Origin: Marinobacterium arenosum | GTDB taxonomy: Bacteria; Pseudomonadota; Gammaproteobacteria; Pseudomonadales; Balneatricaceae | DNA: 64,000 nt | Assembly: GCF_019795155.1 (NCBI RefSeq) | Contig: NZ_JAILYN010000011.1 | Coordinates: 1-64,000 of the forward strand | Direction of reading: 5' to 3' | Shown here: positions 44,297 through 54,300 of the stretch, in pieces | How the letters are laid out: each line of letters starts with the position of its first letter | How positions within the stretch are numbered: the stretch's first letter is position 1 | Notes under the pieces: model-generated | Told to the model about the DNA's origin: nothing | What the model saw: the letters and a program-made list of their open reading frames with translations, nothing else | The model's database searches: none | Made by a program: the position numbers and the translations under genes

Positions 44297-44959
44297 TTAA
44301 CCCAGTCCTTCCTGCACCGCCCAGACCGCCACTTCCACCCGCGAGCGCAGGTTGAGCTTCTTCAGCAGGTGCTTGACGTGCACCTTGACGGTGCCTTCGG
44401 TGATGCTGAGTTTGCGGGCGATCAGCTTGTTCGGCAGGCCGCCGGCGATCAGTTTGATGATCTGCTTCTCGCGCGGCGTCAGTGCGCTGATATCGGGCCC
44501 CTTGTTGCTGCGGCCGCTCTGCAGCGCCTTGGCCAGCAGGGTGGTCAGCCGCTCGCTGATCACCATATTGCCGAGTGCCGCCTGGTTCAGGTTGGCCAGC
44601 AGCTCCTCCGGCTCCATATCCTTTAAGAGGTAGCCGTCGGCGCCGGCCTTCAGTGCCGCCACCACGTCCTCCTCGTTGTCGGACACGGTGAACACCACCA
44701 CCCGTGATGAGACGCCGGCGTCGCGCAGCATCTTCAGGGTTTCGATGCCGTTGATCTCCGGCATGTTGAGGTCCAGCAGGATCAGGTCCGGCTCGTGCTG
44801 CTCGGCCAACCGTACGCCGTCGCGGGCGTTGCTGGCTTCGGCGATCACCTGCAGGTCGTCGTCCAGCTCGATCAGCTGCTTGACCCCCTTGCGCAGCAGC
44901 GGGTGGTCGTCGATCAGCAGTACGCTGGCCTGGCTCTGGGATTCGATCTGCTCACTCAT
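44297..44959 (-). CDS. narL: Nitrate/nitrite response regulator NarL
   Basis: A 220-residue two-component regulator. The receiver has the acidic pair in LLIDDHP, the phospho-acceptor Asp63 in LILLDLNMP, and Lys in GYLLKDME. The LuxR-type HTH is [40 protein letters not shown]. It lies 37 bases after narX in one operon. Candidate binding sites are seen before narK1, narG and the nasA-like gene. Confidence 0.94.
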   Translation of the reverse strand: MSEQIESQSQASVLLIDDHPLLRKGVKQLIELDDDLQVIAEASNARDGVRLAEQHEPDLILLDLNMPEINGIETLKMLRDAGVSSRVVVFTVSDNEEDVVAALKAGADGYLLKDMEPEELLANLNQAALGNMVISERLTTLLAKALQSGRSNKGPDISALTPREKQIIKLIAGGLPNKLIARKLSITEGTVKVHVKHLLKKLNLRSRVEVAVWAVQEGLG

Positions 44960-44996
44960 TGGGCACCTGTTGTTCGATCCATTGATGGTGTTGATT

Positions 44997-46817
44997 CTAC
45001 TGCTGTTTGGCGCTGAAGGTCATCAATACGCAGACGCCGCCCTCGGCCCGGTTCTGCACCGACAGGTCGCCGCCGAGGGTGTGGGCCCGGTCGCGCATGA
45101 TCACCAGTCCGTAGTGGTTGGTCAGGTCCTTGTCGTCCGGCAGGCCGACGCCGTTGTCCTCGATGCGTACCTCGATCTGGCCGCCGTTCTGCTTCAGCTG
45201 CACCGAAACCTCGCTGGCCTGGCTGTGCTTGACCACGTTGGCCAGCGCTTCGCGTACCAGCTGCAACACGTGGATCTCCTCGTTCGGGCTCAGTGTCTGG
45301 TGACGGATGCCGTAGTGCAGCGCGACCGGCAGGCCGAGTCGCTCGGAGAACTCCTTGACGGTGGTCTGCAGCGCCGGCTCCAGCCCCGGCTGGTCGAGCG
45401 ACAGCCGGAAGGTGGTCAGCAGCTCGCGCAGCTGGCGATAGGCGTTGTTGAGGCCGTCCTTCAACTCATCGACCACGCCGTCGATCTGCTCCTCGGACAC
45501 CTGCTTCTTGCGCAGCAGTTGCAACCGGCTGACCTGCATCTTCAGGTAGGAGAGCGACTGGGCCAGCGAGTCGTGCAGTTCGCGGGCGATCACCGCGCGT
45601 TCTTCCATCAACGACATCTGTTGTGCCTGCTCAGCCTTCAGTTCCAGCGACAGGACCACGCCGAGGTTTTCGACGATGGTCTTCATCAGTTTGATCTGCT
45701 CGCGGCTGGGCGGCTGATCGGCCAGGAAGTCGGCGTTGAACTCGCCGAAGTAGGCTTCGCGGGTCTGGATCGGCAGGCTGAGGGTCTCATGCGGCCGCTG
45801 ATCAAGCTTGTCGATCAGGCAGTCGTTGCAGCTGTGGTCGGTGCAGTTGGCCGGCCGTTCCAGCAGCTGGGTGTTCAGCTGGCGGTAGCTGCGGCGCTGG
45901 TTCGGATCGCGCAGGGTGACGTTGACCGGGCCGATCGGGGTCAGCTCCTCCAATTGCTTCATCACCGGGATCAGCCGGCGGCAGATATCCTCGTCGTCGC
46001 GGTTGAAGCGGCGGGTGGTGTCGTACAGCAGCTGCAACGATTGGTTGGTACTGCGCAGTTCGGCGGTCTTGCGCTGTACCCGGTTCTCCAGATCGGTGTA
46101 GATCTTGGAGAGCTCCTCGGCCATGTGGTTGAAGGTGGCGCCCAGCACCCCCAGCTCGTCCTCGCTCTGGTAGTAGACCCGCGCGTCGAGCTTGCCCTGG
46201 CTGGCCTCCTTGGCGGCCATCAGCAGCTGGGCCAGCGGCTCCACTACGTTGCACTTGATGTCGTACATGGCGATGAAGATGATCAGCACCGTCATGAACA
46301 GGCTGATCCCCTGCACCAGGCTGAGCAGCTTGATCTTCGATTCGGTGCTGCGCTCCAGCAACTGCACCATGGCGTCGATCTTCGGCACGAACTGATCGAC
46401 CCGTTGCGGATAGTCGCCGCTGCCGTGGCCGGATTTGACTACCTCCCGTAGCGCCGGCGCCAGCGAGTGTTGCCACTCGTCGATGATCGCCTGGTAGTGC
46501 TTCTGCAGTTCATGGTCGCCGCGGTCGGGGATTACGTTGGCCAGTACGCGGGAGCGGATCCGCTTGTCGAACTCGGCGATCGACTCGGCGGCCCGTTGTT
46601 GCACCTGCAGGTTACCGCTGGCCTCGTACTGCTGGGTCTGGGCGACGATCCGGTAGGACATCATCCGCAGCGAGCCGGCCAGGTTGATACCCGCCGCATC
46701 GCCCTGGGTGCTCTCGGCGACGATCACCGAACTGATCATGCTGATCAGCGCCATCAGGCTGATCGCGAACATCGCGACCCCGAGTCGGGCGATGATGGAG
46801 TGCTTGAAGAAGTTCAT
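44997..46817 (-). CDS. narX: Nitrate/nitrite sensor kinase NarX
   Basis: A 606-residue sensor. Helices at about 12-34 and 165-185 enclose a periplasmic helical domain, whose first helix region ([31 protein letters not shown]) is the nitrate-binding P-box type. A HAMP follows, then a central module with a Cys cluster (CTDHSCNDC), then the HisKA_3 box ([18 protein letters not shown], His about 404) and an HPK7 ATPase domain. It is divergently transcribed from narK1 and shares the regulatory gap. Confidence 0.94.
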   Translation of the reverse strand: MNFFKHSIIARLGVAMFAISLMALISMISSVIVAESTQGDAAGINLAGSLRMMSYRIVAQTQQYEASGNLQVQQRAAESIAEFDKRIRSRVLANVIPDRGDHELQKHYQAIIDEWQHSLAPALREVVKSGHGSGDYPQRVDQFVPKIDAMVQLLERSTESKIKLLSLVQGISLFMTVLIIFIAMYDIKCNVVEPLAQLLMAAKEASQGKLDARVYYQSEDELGVLGATFNHMAEELSKIYTDLENRVQRKTAELRSTNQSLQLLYDTTRRFNRDDEDICRRLIPVMKQLEELTPIGPVNVTLRDPNQRRSYRQLNTQLLERPANCTDHSCNDCLIDKLDQRPHETLSLPIQTREAYFGEFNADFLADQPPSREQIKLMKTIVENLGVVLSLELKAEQAQQMSLMEERAVIARELHDSLAQSLSYLKMQVSRLQLLRKKQVSEEQIDGVVDELKDGLNNAYRQLRELLTTFRLSLDQPGLEPALQTTVKEFSERLGLPVALHYGIRHQTLSPNEEIHVLQLVREALANVVKHSQASEVSVQLKQNGGQIEVRIEDNGVGLPDDKDLTNHYGLVIMRDRAHTLGGDLSVQNRAEGGVCVLMTFSAKQQ

Positions 46818-46974
46818 CGATGGCTCCGCGGTCGGCTGACCGACTGGCGAGGGCTAAGCTGGGATCGCCCCCTGTACTCACAAAGATTCGCAGGCTGTAC
46901 CGATTTTTGATTCAGTGCGCTGCCTGAGTGTGAAATTACCAGCTAAAACATGTGGTTACAAAGGAAATGAGGAG

Positions 46975-46990
46975 TACCCCGAAAGGGGTA
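46975..46990. promoter_or_regulatory. NarL-like palindrome between narX and narK1
   Basis: TACCCCGAAAGGGGTA is a perfect palindrome that reads as two NarL heptamers in 7-2-7 order. It lies about 45 bases upstream of the FNR box and may serve both directions. Confidence 0.75.
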
Positions 46991-47027
46991 TATCGGTAAA
47001 ACTGTACGCTTTTCAGCAGCTTAGCGA

Positions 47028-47070
47028 TTGATTTCGATCAATAACCGGTACTCGCGTGTGGCGTTAGCTT
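47028..47070 (+). promoter_or_regulatory. FNR/Anr/Dnr box and -10 for narK1
   Basis: TTGATTTCGATCAA at 47028-47041 is a perfect FNR-type box. A TAGCTT hexamer at 47065-47070 fits a -10 element with the box centred at -41.5 (start near 47077). The leader is about 25 bases. Confidence 0.88.
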
Positions 47071-47101
47071 TAACGGCATACCGATAGCCGAGACCGATCC
47101 G

Positions 47102-48421
47102 ATGTTCGCCCAGGACAGCCAACAACAGATTTCCGCACTGATCATGAGCACGCTGCTGTTCGCCGCCTGCTTCGCGGTCTGGACGCTGGTGTCTGTCATT
47201 GGCGTGCAGATAAAGCACGAGCTGGCGCTGAGCGAGACCCAGTTCGGCATCCTGGTGGCCACGCCGATCCTGACCGGCGCGCTGGCCCGGCTGCCGATGG
47301 GGCTGCTGGCCGAACGGCTGGGCGGCCGGCCGATGATGATCGGCCTGATCCTGCTGGTCAGCGTGCCGCTCTACAGCCTGTCGCTGGCGCAGGAGTACTG
47401 GCACTACCTGCTGATCGGGCTGGGCATCGGCCTGGCCGGCAGCAGTTTTTCGGTCGGCATCCATTACGTGTCCGCCTGGGCCTCGCGCGACAACCAGGGC
47501 TTGGCGATGGGGGTATTCGGTGCCGGCAATCTGGGCGCGGCGCTGACCAACCTGATCGCGCCGCTGATCATTGTCGCCTACGGTTGGCGGATGGCACCAG
47601 TAGCATACTCGGTGGTGCTGGTGATTCTGGCGATGCTGTTCTGGTTGCTGACCCAGGACGATCCGTTGCACCAGCAGCGCCTGGAGCAAGCCGACAAGCC
47701 GACCTTGGGTCAGCTGCTGACCCCGCTGGCCGACCTGCGGGTGTGGCGCTTCGGCTTATATTATTTCTTCGTGTTCGGCGGCTACGTGGCCTTGACCCTG
47801 TGGCTGCCGGACTACTACGTGACCCATTACCAGTTGGACCTGAAAAGCGCTTCCTTCCTGACCCTGCTGTTCACCGTGCCCGGTGCGCTGACCCGCATCA
47901 TCGGTGGCTGGTGTGCCGACAAGCTCGGCGCACGGCGGGTCAACTGGACGGTGTTCTGGGTCTGTCTGGTCTGCATGTTCTTCCTGTCCTATCCACCGAC
48001 CACCATGACCATTCATGGCATCGACCAGGACCTGACCGTCCTGCTGGAGATGCCGGTCTGGCTGTTTACTGTGCTGGTGATGGTGGTGGGTATCGCGATG
48101 GGGTTCGGGAAAGCCAGCGTGTTCCGCAACGTCTACGACTACTACCCAGACAGGATGGGGATTGTCGGGGGCGCGGTGGGCTCGCTGGGCGCGATCGGTG
48201 GCTTCGTGCTGCCGGTCATGTTCGGTCTGGTGACCGATCTGTTCGGGGTTCGCAGCTCCTGCTTCATGCTGCTCTACGGTCTGCTGGCGTTGTGCATGAT
48301 CACCATGTACTTCGGCATCCGCATGGAGGACCGGCGGCGGCGGCTGCAGGACGCGATCCGCAATAACTTTCTGCACGAGCGGCCGGAGACCGGCCAGCAA
48401 TTGGAGCTGAATCGTTCCTGA
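47102..48421 (+). CDS. narK1: Nitrate/nitrite transporter NarK, type 1
   Basis: A 439-residue MFS protein, the length of NarK1-type nitrate/proton symporters. Family motifs are GSSFSVGIHYVSAWASRDNQGLAMGVFGAGNLGAALTN (reading as the nitrate signature) and FRNVYDYYPDRMGIVGGAVG in the C-terminal half. The ATG at 47102 has no strong ribosome site. Its stop is 90 bases before narK2. In Pseudomonas, NarK1 and NarK2 are both used in denitrifying growth. Confidence 0.9.
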   Translation: MFAQDSQQQISALIMSTLLFAACFAVWTLVSVIGVQIKHELALSETQFGILVATPILTGALARLPMGLLAERLGGRPMMIGLILLVSVPLYSLSLAQEYWHYLLIGLGIGLAGSSFSVGIHYVSAWASRDNQGLAMGVFGAGNLGAALTNLIAPLIIVAYGWRMAPVAYSVVLVILAMLFWLLTQDDPLHQQRLEQADKPTLGQLLTPLADLRVWRFGLYYFFVFGGYVALTLWLPDYYVTHYQLDLKSASFLTLLFTVPGALTRIIGGWCADKLGARRVNWTVFWVCLVCMFFLSYPPTTMTIHGIDQDLTVLLEMPVWLFTVLVMVVGIAMGFGKASVFRNVYDYYPDRMGIVGGAVGSLGAIGGFVLPVMFGLVTDLFGVRSSCFMLLYGLLALCMITMYFGIRMEDRRRRLQDAIRNNFLHERPETGQQLELNRS

Positions 48422-48511
48422 TCGCTCGAGTGCTGTGGAAACGATGCTTTGAAACCGTGCACACGCGCAGCGGTCCGATAGGGCCCCGGCGCGCAGCCAG
48501 GAGAATCAGTC

Positions 48512-50116
48512 ATGTCTGATCTGCAAAAGTGGGATGTCGAGGACCCGAAATTCTGGGCCTCGGAAGGCAAGTCGGTCGCCAACCGCAACCTGTGGATATC
48601 GATCCCCAGCTTGCTGTGCGGCTTCGCGGTATGGCTCTACTGGGGCATCATTACCGTACAGATGCTCAACCTGGGGTTCCCGTTCGCCAAGGCGGAGCTG
48701 TTTACCCTGGCCGGTATCGCCGGCCTGACCGGTGCCACGCTGCGTATACCCAGCAGCTTCTTTATCCGTATCGCCGGCGGCCGCAACACCATCTTCTTCA
48801 CCACCGCCTTGCTGATGTTGCCGGCGATCGGTACCGGCCTGGCGCTGCAGGACAAGGATACTCCGCTGTGGGTGTTCCAGCTGCTGGCGTTCCTGTCCGG
48901 TATCGGCGGCGGTAACTTCGCCTCCTCGATGTCCAACATCAGCTTCTTCTTCCCGAAACGTCAGCAAGGGCTGGCGCTGGGTTTGAACGCCGGGCTGGGC
49001 AACGCCGGGGTGACCACCATGCAGATCCTGGTGCCGCTGGTGATGACCTTCGGCATCTTCGGCGGCGAGCCGATGATCCTGGAGAACACCTCCGGTACCC
49101 TGATCGGCAAGATTCCAGCCGGCTCCGAGACCTATATCCACAACGCCGGTTTCGTCTGGCTGCTGCTGCTGGTACCGCTGGCGATCGCCGGCTGGTTCGG
49201 CATGAACAACATCCGCACCGAGTCGGTGTCGCCGGATATCGGCAGCCCGCTGGGGTCGATGTCCAAGGTCGGCGGCTTGCTGCTGATCGGCTTCTTCACC
49301 GCCGCCTGCGGCCTGTACATCATCCTGCCGGCGCCGACCGGGCTGGGTGCGCCGGGCTGGGCCAAGTGGCCGGTGATCGCCGGTATCCTGTTCAGCACCG
49401 TGATGCTGATGAAGCTGATTCCGGGCGATATCCGGCCTAATCTGCAGCGTCAGTTCAAGATCTTCAACAACAAGCACACCTGGATCATGAGTGTGATCTA
49501 TACCATGACCTTCGGTAGCTTCATCGGTTACTCGGCCGGCTTCGCGCTGGCGATCAAGGTGGTATTCGGTTATCAGCACATCATGGTCGATGGCGTACTG
49601 ACCCATGACACCGTCAATGCCAACGGTCCGTCGGCATTGATGTACGCCTGGATGGGACCGTTCATCGGCGCGCTGATCCGCCCGGTTGGCGGCTGGATCG
49701 CCGACAAGATGGGTGGTGCCAAGGTGACCCAGTATGTGGCCATTGTGATGATCGCCAGCGCGCTGGGCGTGGCTTACTTCCTGCAGGCGGCTTACCAGTC
49801 GGCGACCCCGGAACAGTTCTTCGTGCCCTTCCTGCTGTTGTTCCTGGTGCTGTTTGCGGCTACTGGTATCGGTAACGGTTCCACTTTCCGTACCATCGCC
49901 ATGGTGTTCCCGAAAGAGCAGGCCGGTCCGGCACTGGGCTGGACTTCCGCCGTGGCCGCCTACGGTGCCTTCCTGATCCCGAAAATCTTCGGTGAGCAGA
50001 TCAAGCTGGCCACTCCGGAGAACGCGCTGTACGGCTTTGCCGTGTTCTACGCGGTCTGCCTGCTGCTGAACTGGTGGTACTACCTGAGCCCGAAAGCGGA
50101 GTTCAAGAACCCGTAA
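48512..50116 (+). CDS. narK2: Nitrate/nitrite transporter NarK, type 2
   Basis: A 534-residue NarK-family protein, longer than type 1 because of extended loops (about 195-215 and 345-375). It carries FASSMSNISFFFPKRQQGLALGLNAGLGNAGVTT in the first half and STFRTIAMVFPKEQAGPALGWTSAVAAYG in the second, both nitrate-signature regions. CAGGAG precedes the ATG. Type 2 proteins are regarded as nitrate/nitrite antiporters. A terminator follows, so narG is not simply read through. Confidence 0.9.
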   Translation: MSDLQKWDVEDPKFWASEGKSVANRNLWISIPSLLCGFAVWLYWGIITVQMLNLGFPFAKAELFTLAGIAGLTGATLRIPSSFFIRIAGGRNTIFFTTALLMLPAIGTGLALQDKDTPLWVFQLLAFLSGIGGGNFASSMSNISFFFPKRQQGLALGLNAGLGNAGVTTMQILVPLVMTFGIFGGEPMILENTSGTLIGKIPAGSETYIHNAGFVWLLLLVPLAIAGWFGMNNIRTESVSPDIGSPLGSMSKVGGLLLIGFFTAACGLYIILPAPTGLGAPGWAKWPVIAGILFSTVMLMKLIPGDIRPNLQRQFKIFNNKHTWIMSVIYTMTFGSFIGYSAGFALAIKVVFGYQHIMVDGVLTHDTVNANGPSALMYAWMGPFIGALIRPVGGWIADKMGGAKVTQYVAIVMIASALGVAYFLQAAYQSATPEQFFVPFLLLFLVLFAATGIGNGSTFRTIAMVFPKEQAGPALGWTSAVAAYGAFLIPKIFGEQIKLATPENALYGFAVFYAVCLLLNWWYYLSPKAEFKNP

Positions 50117-50140
50117 TCGGTCGTATCAATCGATAGTCAG

Positions 50141-50167
50141 ACGGGGCCTGCGGGCCCCGTTTTTTTG
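50141..50167 (+). terminator. Rho-independent terminator after narK2
   Basis: ACGGGGCC and GGCCCCGT form a perfect 8-bp stem around TGCG, then seven T residues. Confidence 0.93.
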
Positions 50168-50259
50168 ATAATGCTTTATCCAGAGGCTGGCACAGCTATT
50201 AGAGGCTGGTTGTGTGGTATGGGTCGCGGTCGAAGTCCCTCCTACAGTAGCCGTGTTTT

Positions 50260-50800
50260 GTAGCAGCCCACTCTGTGGGCGACCATCCGCGGACTTCGAA
50301 AGAACCTATGTGGGTCGCGGCTAAACCTGCCCAGCGGAGTTACTCCTACAGGGGCCGCACTTCGTAGCAGCCCGCTTGGTATGCCCTTTGGGTGCTGAGG
50401 GCGACAGCCGCGGACTGCGGTAAAACCCATCGCGGTCGGAGCCCGCTGCTACAAGGACCGTGCTTCGTAGCAGCCCGCTTGGTATGCCCTTTGGGTGCTG
50501 AGGGCGACAGCCGCGGACCGTGGTAAAACCTATCGCGGTCGGAGCCCGCTGCTACAAGGACCGTGCTTCGTAGCAGCCCGCTTGGTATGCCCTTTGGGTG
50601 CTGAGGGCGACAGCCGCGGACTGCGGTAAAACCCATCACGGTCGGAGCCCGCTGCTACAGGGGGGGCTTCGTAGCAGCCCACTCTGTGGGCGACAGCCGC
50701 GGACTGCAGTAAAACCCATCGCGGTCGGAGCCCGCTGCTACAAGGACCGTGCTTCGTATCAGCCCGCTTGGTATGCCCTTTGGGTGCCGCGGTCGACAGC
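50260..50800. repeat. REP array with loop-inserted R1 units
   Basis: About five repeats of roughly 110 bases between narK2 and narG. Here it is R1 (stem GCCC/GGGC) that carries a 19-base loop insert (TGGTATGCCCTTTGGGTGC), whereas in the arrays near 1 and 7300 kb-scale positions the insert sits in R2. R1 with stem GCCCAC/GTGGGC is also present at both ends. Confidence 0.9.
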
Positions 50801-51056
50801 CGCGACCAGGGTCCTCCGGTAACCAAGTTACCGGCTGCGCGCGCAACGGGCCCTAATGGCCGAATCAGCCATGTCCTGGATCGGCTAAACGCCTGCCATC
50901 CATCTGCCTCGCAGCTTCCAGCTGCCCCCCCCGTTCCGCATCTCCGAAGAGGGGATACCCATAAAGAACTGCGGGGTAACAAAATCACCTGCTACTCAAC
51001 CCATTTGTCTGTTTAAACCCTTTTGTTTTCAGTGGGTTAAGGGTGTTTTTCAGAAA

Positions 51057-51072
51057 TACCCCTTTGGTGGTA
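51057..51072. promoter_or_regulatory. NarL-like 7-2-7 site before narG
   Basis: TACCCCTTTGGTGGTA. The left heptamer matches the NarL consensus fully and the right has two mismatches. It lies 38 bases upstream of the FNR box. Confidence 0.7.
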
Positions 51073-51109
51073 TTCGGCGGGATAGCGCCGTTTCAGCGCT
51101 TTTTCGGTG

Positions 51110-51150
51110 TTGATCCAGGTCAATCCCCGCCAGCCGGGACTGGCTTACTT
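51110..51150 (+). promoter_or_regulatory. FNR/Anr/Dnr box and -10 for narG
   Basis: TTGATCCAGGTCAA at 51110-51123 matches the Anr/Dnr form of the box. TTACTT at 51145-51150 is placed as a -10 element for a start near 51157. The leader would be about 180 bases. Confidence 0.82.
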
Positions 51151-51339
51151 TTGCTCTCACAGTAAGCCGCGAACAGGGCAGTCAGGGATTGATTGCAGGT
51201 TCGTGATCAGACCAGCCGACGTCCGGTTCGGTCGCTCGATCGGCTCAGCCAGGCCAGCGAGCGACCCGCCGGGCACAAACCCGGAATCCGTTGCTTCAAG
51301 CGGATCAGTCCTGACCACGAGGTTTCAGGAGATAACATA

Positions 51340-54300
51340 ATGAGCCACTTGCTTGATCGCTTAAAATTTCTCAAAAAGAAACAGGGCACCTTTGCCGAAG
51401 GTCACGGTGACACCGTTAAGGAGAAACGTGACTGGGAGGACGGTTATCGTCAGCGTTGGCAGCACGACAAGGTCGTGCGTTCAACCCACGGCGTTAACTG
51501 CACCGGTTCCTGCAGCTGGAAAATCTACGTCAAGAACGGTCTGATCACCTGGGAGACCCAGCAGACCGACTACCCGCGTACCCGGCCGGACCTGCCCAAC
51601 CACGAGCCGCGTGGCTGCCCGCGTGGCGCCAGCTACTCCTGGTACATCTACAGCGCCAACCGGCTGAAATACCCGACCATCCGCAAGCGCCTGCTGAAGC
51701 TGTGGCGTGAAGCGCGCGCCACCATGGAGCCGGTAGCAGCCTGGGCCTCCATCGTCGAGAATCAGGACAAGGCCAAATCCTACAAGTCGGTACGCGGCCA
51801 GGGCGGTTTCGTCCGCTCCAGCTGGGACGAAGTCAACGAGATCATCGCCGCGGCCAACACCTACACCATCAAGCAGTACGGCCCGGACCGGGTGATCGGC
51901 TTCTCGCCGATCCCGGCGATGTCGATGGTCTCCTACGCCGCCGGCGCCCGCTACCTGTCGCTGATCGGCGGTGCCTGCCTGAGCTTCTACGACTGGTACT
52001 GCGACCTGCCGCCGGCCTCGCCGATGACTTGGGGTGAGCAGACCGACGTGCCGGAATCGGCCGACTGGTACAACTCCAACTACATCATCGCCTGGGGCTC
52101 CAACGTCCCGCAGACCCGTACTCCGGACGCCCACTTCTTCACCGAAGTGCGCTACAAGGGCACCAAGACCGTTGCCGTGACGCCGGACTACTCCGAGGTC
52201 GCCAAGCTGTGCGACCAGTGGATGAACCCGAAACAGGGTACCGACGCCGCACTGGCGATGGCGATGGGTCACGTGATCCTGAAAGAGTTCCACGTCGACA
52301 AGCCGAGCGAGTACTTCACCGACTACTGCCGCCGCTATACCGACATGCCTAACCTGGTGCAGCTGGAGCGGCGTGAGGACGGCAGCTATGTCGCCGGTCG
52401 CTTCATCCGCGCCGCCGACTTCGACGCCAACCTGGGCCAGGACAACAACCCGGACTGGAAGACCGTCGCCTTCGACGAGATCAGCAACGGTTTCGTGGTG
52501 CCGAACGGCTCCATCGGTTTCCGCTGGGGTGAGCAGGGCAAGTGGAACATCGAGCAGAAGGAGGGCGGCGCCAGCGCCGAGACCCGCCTGAAGCTGAGCC
52601 TGATCGACGACCACGACGAGCTGGCCAGTGTCGGCCTGCCGTACTTCGGCGGGGTCGAGAACGAGTACTTCAGCAGCAACGTGTTCAAGGATGTGATCCA
52701 TCACAACCTGCCGGCCAAGAAGGTCAAGCTGGCCGACGGCAGCGAGTCGCTGGTGGTCACCGTGTTCGACCTGATGCTGGCCAACTACGGTGTCAACCGT
52801 GGCTTGGGCGGCGACTTCGTGGCCAACAGCTACGACGACAACGCGCCTTACACGCCGGCCTGGCAGGAGAAGATCACCGGCGTCGATCGCAAGGTGGTGA
52901 TCCAGATCGCCCGCGAGTTCGCCGACACCGCTCACAAGACCAAAGGTCGCTCGATGATCATCGTCGGTGCCGGTATGAACCACTGGTACCACATGGACAT
53001 GAACTACCGTGGCCTGATCAACCTGCTGGTGATGTGCGGCTGTATCGGCCAGACCGGCGGTGGCTGGGCCCACTATGTCGGCCAGGAAAAACTGCGTCCG
53101 CAGTGCGGTTGGTTGCCGCTGGCGTTCGGTCTCGACTGGCAGCGTCCGCCGCGTCATATGAACGGCACCTCGTTCTTCTACAACCACTCCAGCCAGTGGC
53201 GCTACGAGAAGCTGAATGTCGATGAGATCTTGTCGCCGCTGGCCGACAAGTCCAAGTACACCGGTAGCCTGATCGACTTCAACGTCCGTTCCGAGCGGAT
53301 GGGCTGGTTGCCGTCGGCGCCGCAGCTGGGTGCCAACCCGCTGGAGCTGACCAAGGCCGCCGCCGCCGCCGGCAAGACGCCGCAGGAATACTGTGTCGAA
53401 CAGCTGAAATCCGGCAAGCTCGGCTTCGCCGCGGAAGATCCGGACAACCCGCAGAACTTCCCGCGCAACATGTTCATCTGGCGCTCCAACCTGCTGGGCT
53501 CCTCCGGCAAGGGCCACGAGTACATGCTGAAGTACCTGCTGGGCACCAACCACGGTGTGCTCGGCAAGGACCTGGGTGAAGACGGCGGCCGCAAACCGGA
53601 AGAGGTGAAGTGGCACGACCAGGGCGCCGAAGGCAAGGTGGACCTGCTGGTGACGCTGGACTTCCGTATGTCCACTACCTGCCTGTACTCCGACATCGTG
53701 CTGCCGACCGCTACCTGGTACGAGAAGGACGACCTGAACACCTCGGATATGCACCCGTTCATCCACCCGCTGTCGGCTGCTACCGACCCGGCCTGGGAAG
53801 CGCGTTCCGACTGGGATATCTACAAGGGTATCGCCAAGAAGTTCTCCGAGGTCTGCGTCGGTCACCTGGGCGTCGAGCAGGATCTGGTCACCGTGCCGCT
53901 GCTGCATGACACCGCCGGCGAACTGGCCCAGCCGTACGACGTCAAGGACTGGAAAAAAGGCGAGTGCGATCCGGTACCGGGCAAGACCATGCCGAACCTG
54001 GCGCTGGTCGAGCGCGACTACCCGAACACCTACGCCCGCTTCACCTCGGTCGGTCCGTTGCTGGAGAAACTGGGCAACGGCGGCAAGGGGATCAACTGGG
54101 AGACTTCAGCCGAAGTCGACCTTCTGAAGAAGCTGAACTGGACGCATACCGAAGAGGGCGCCGCCGAAGGCCGTGCCAAGCTGGAAACCGCCATCGATGC
54201 GGCCGAAATGATCCTTGCACTGGCGCCGGAGACCAACGGTCAGGTGGCGGTCAAGGCCTGGCAGGAACTGGGCAAGGCGACCGGGCTGGATCACACCCAC

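Noticed and set aside
51481-53907. 808-codon frame antisense to narG
   Set aside because: It results from strong GC codon bias of narG; the product has no family features.
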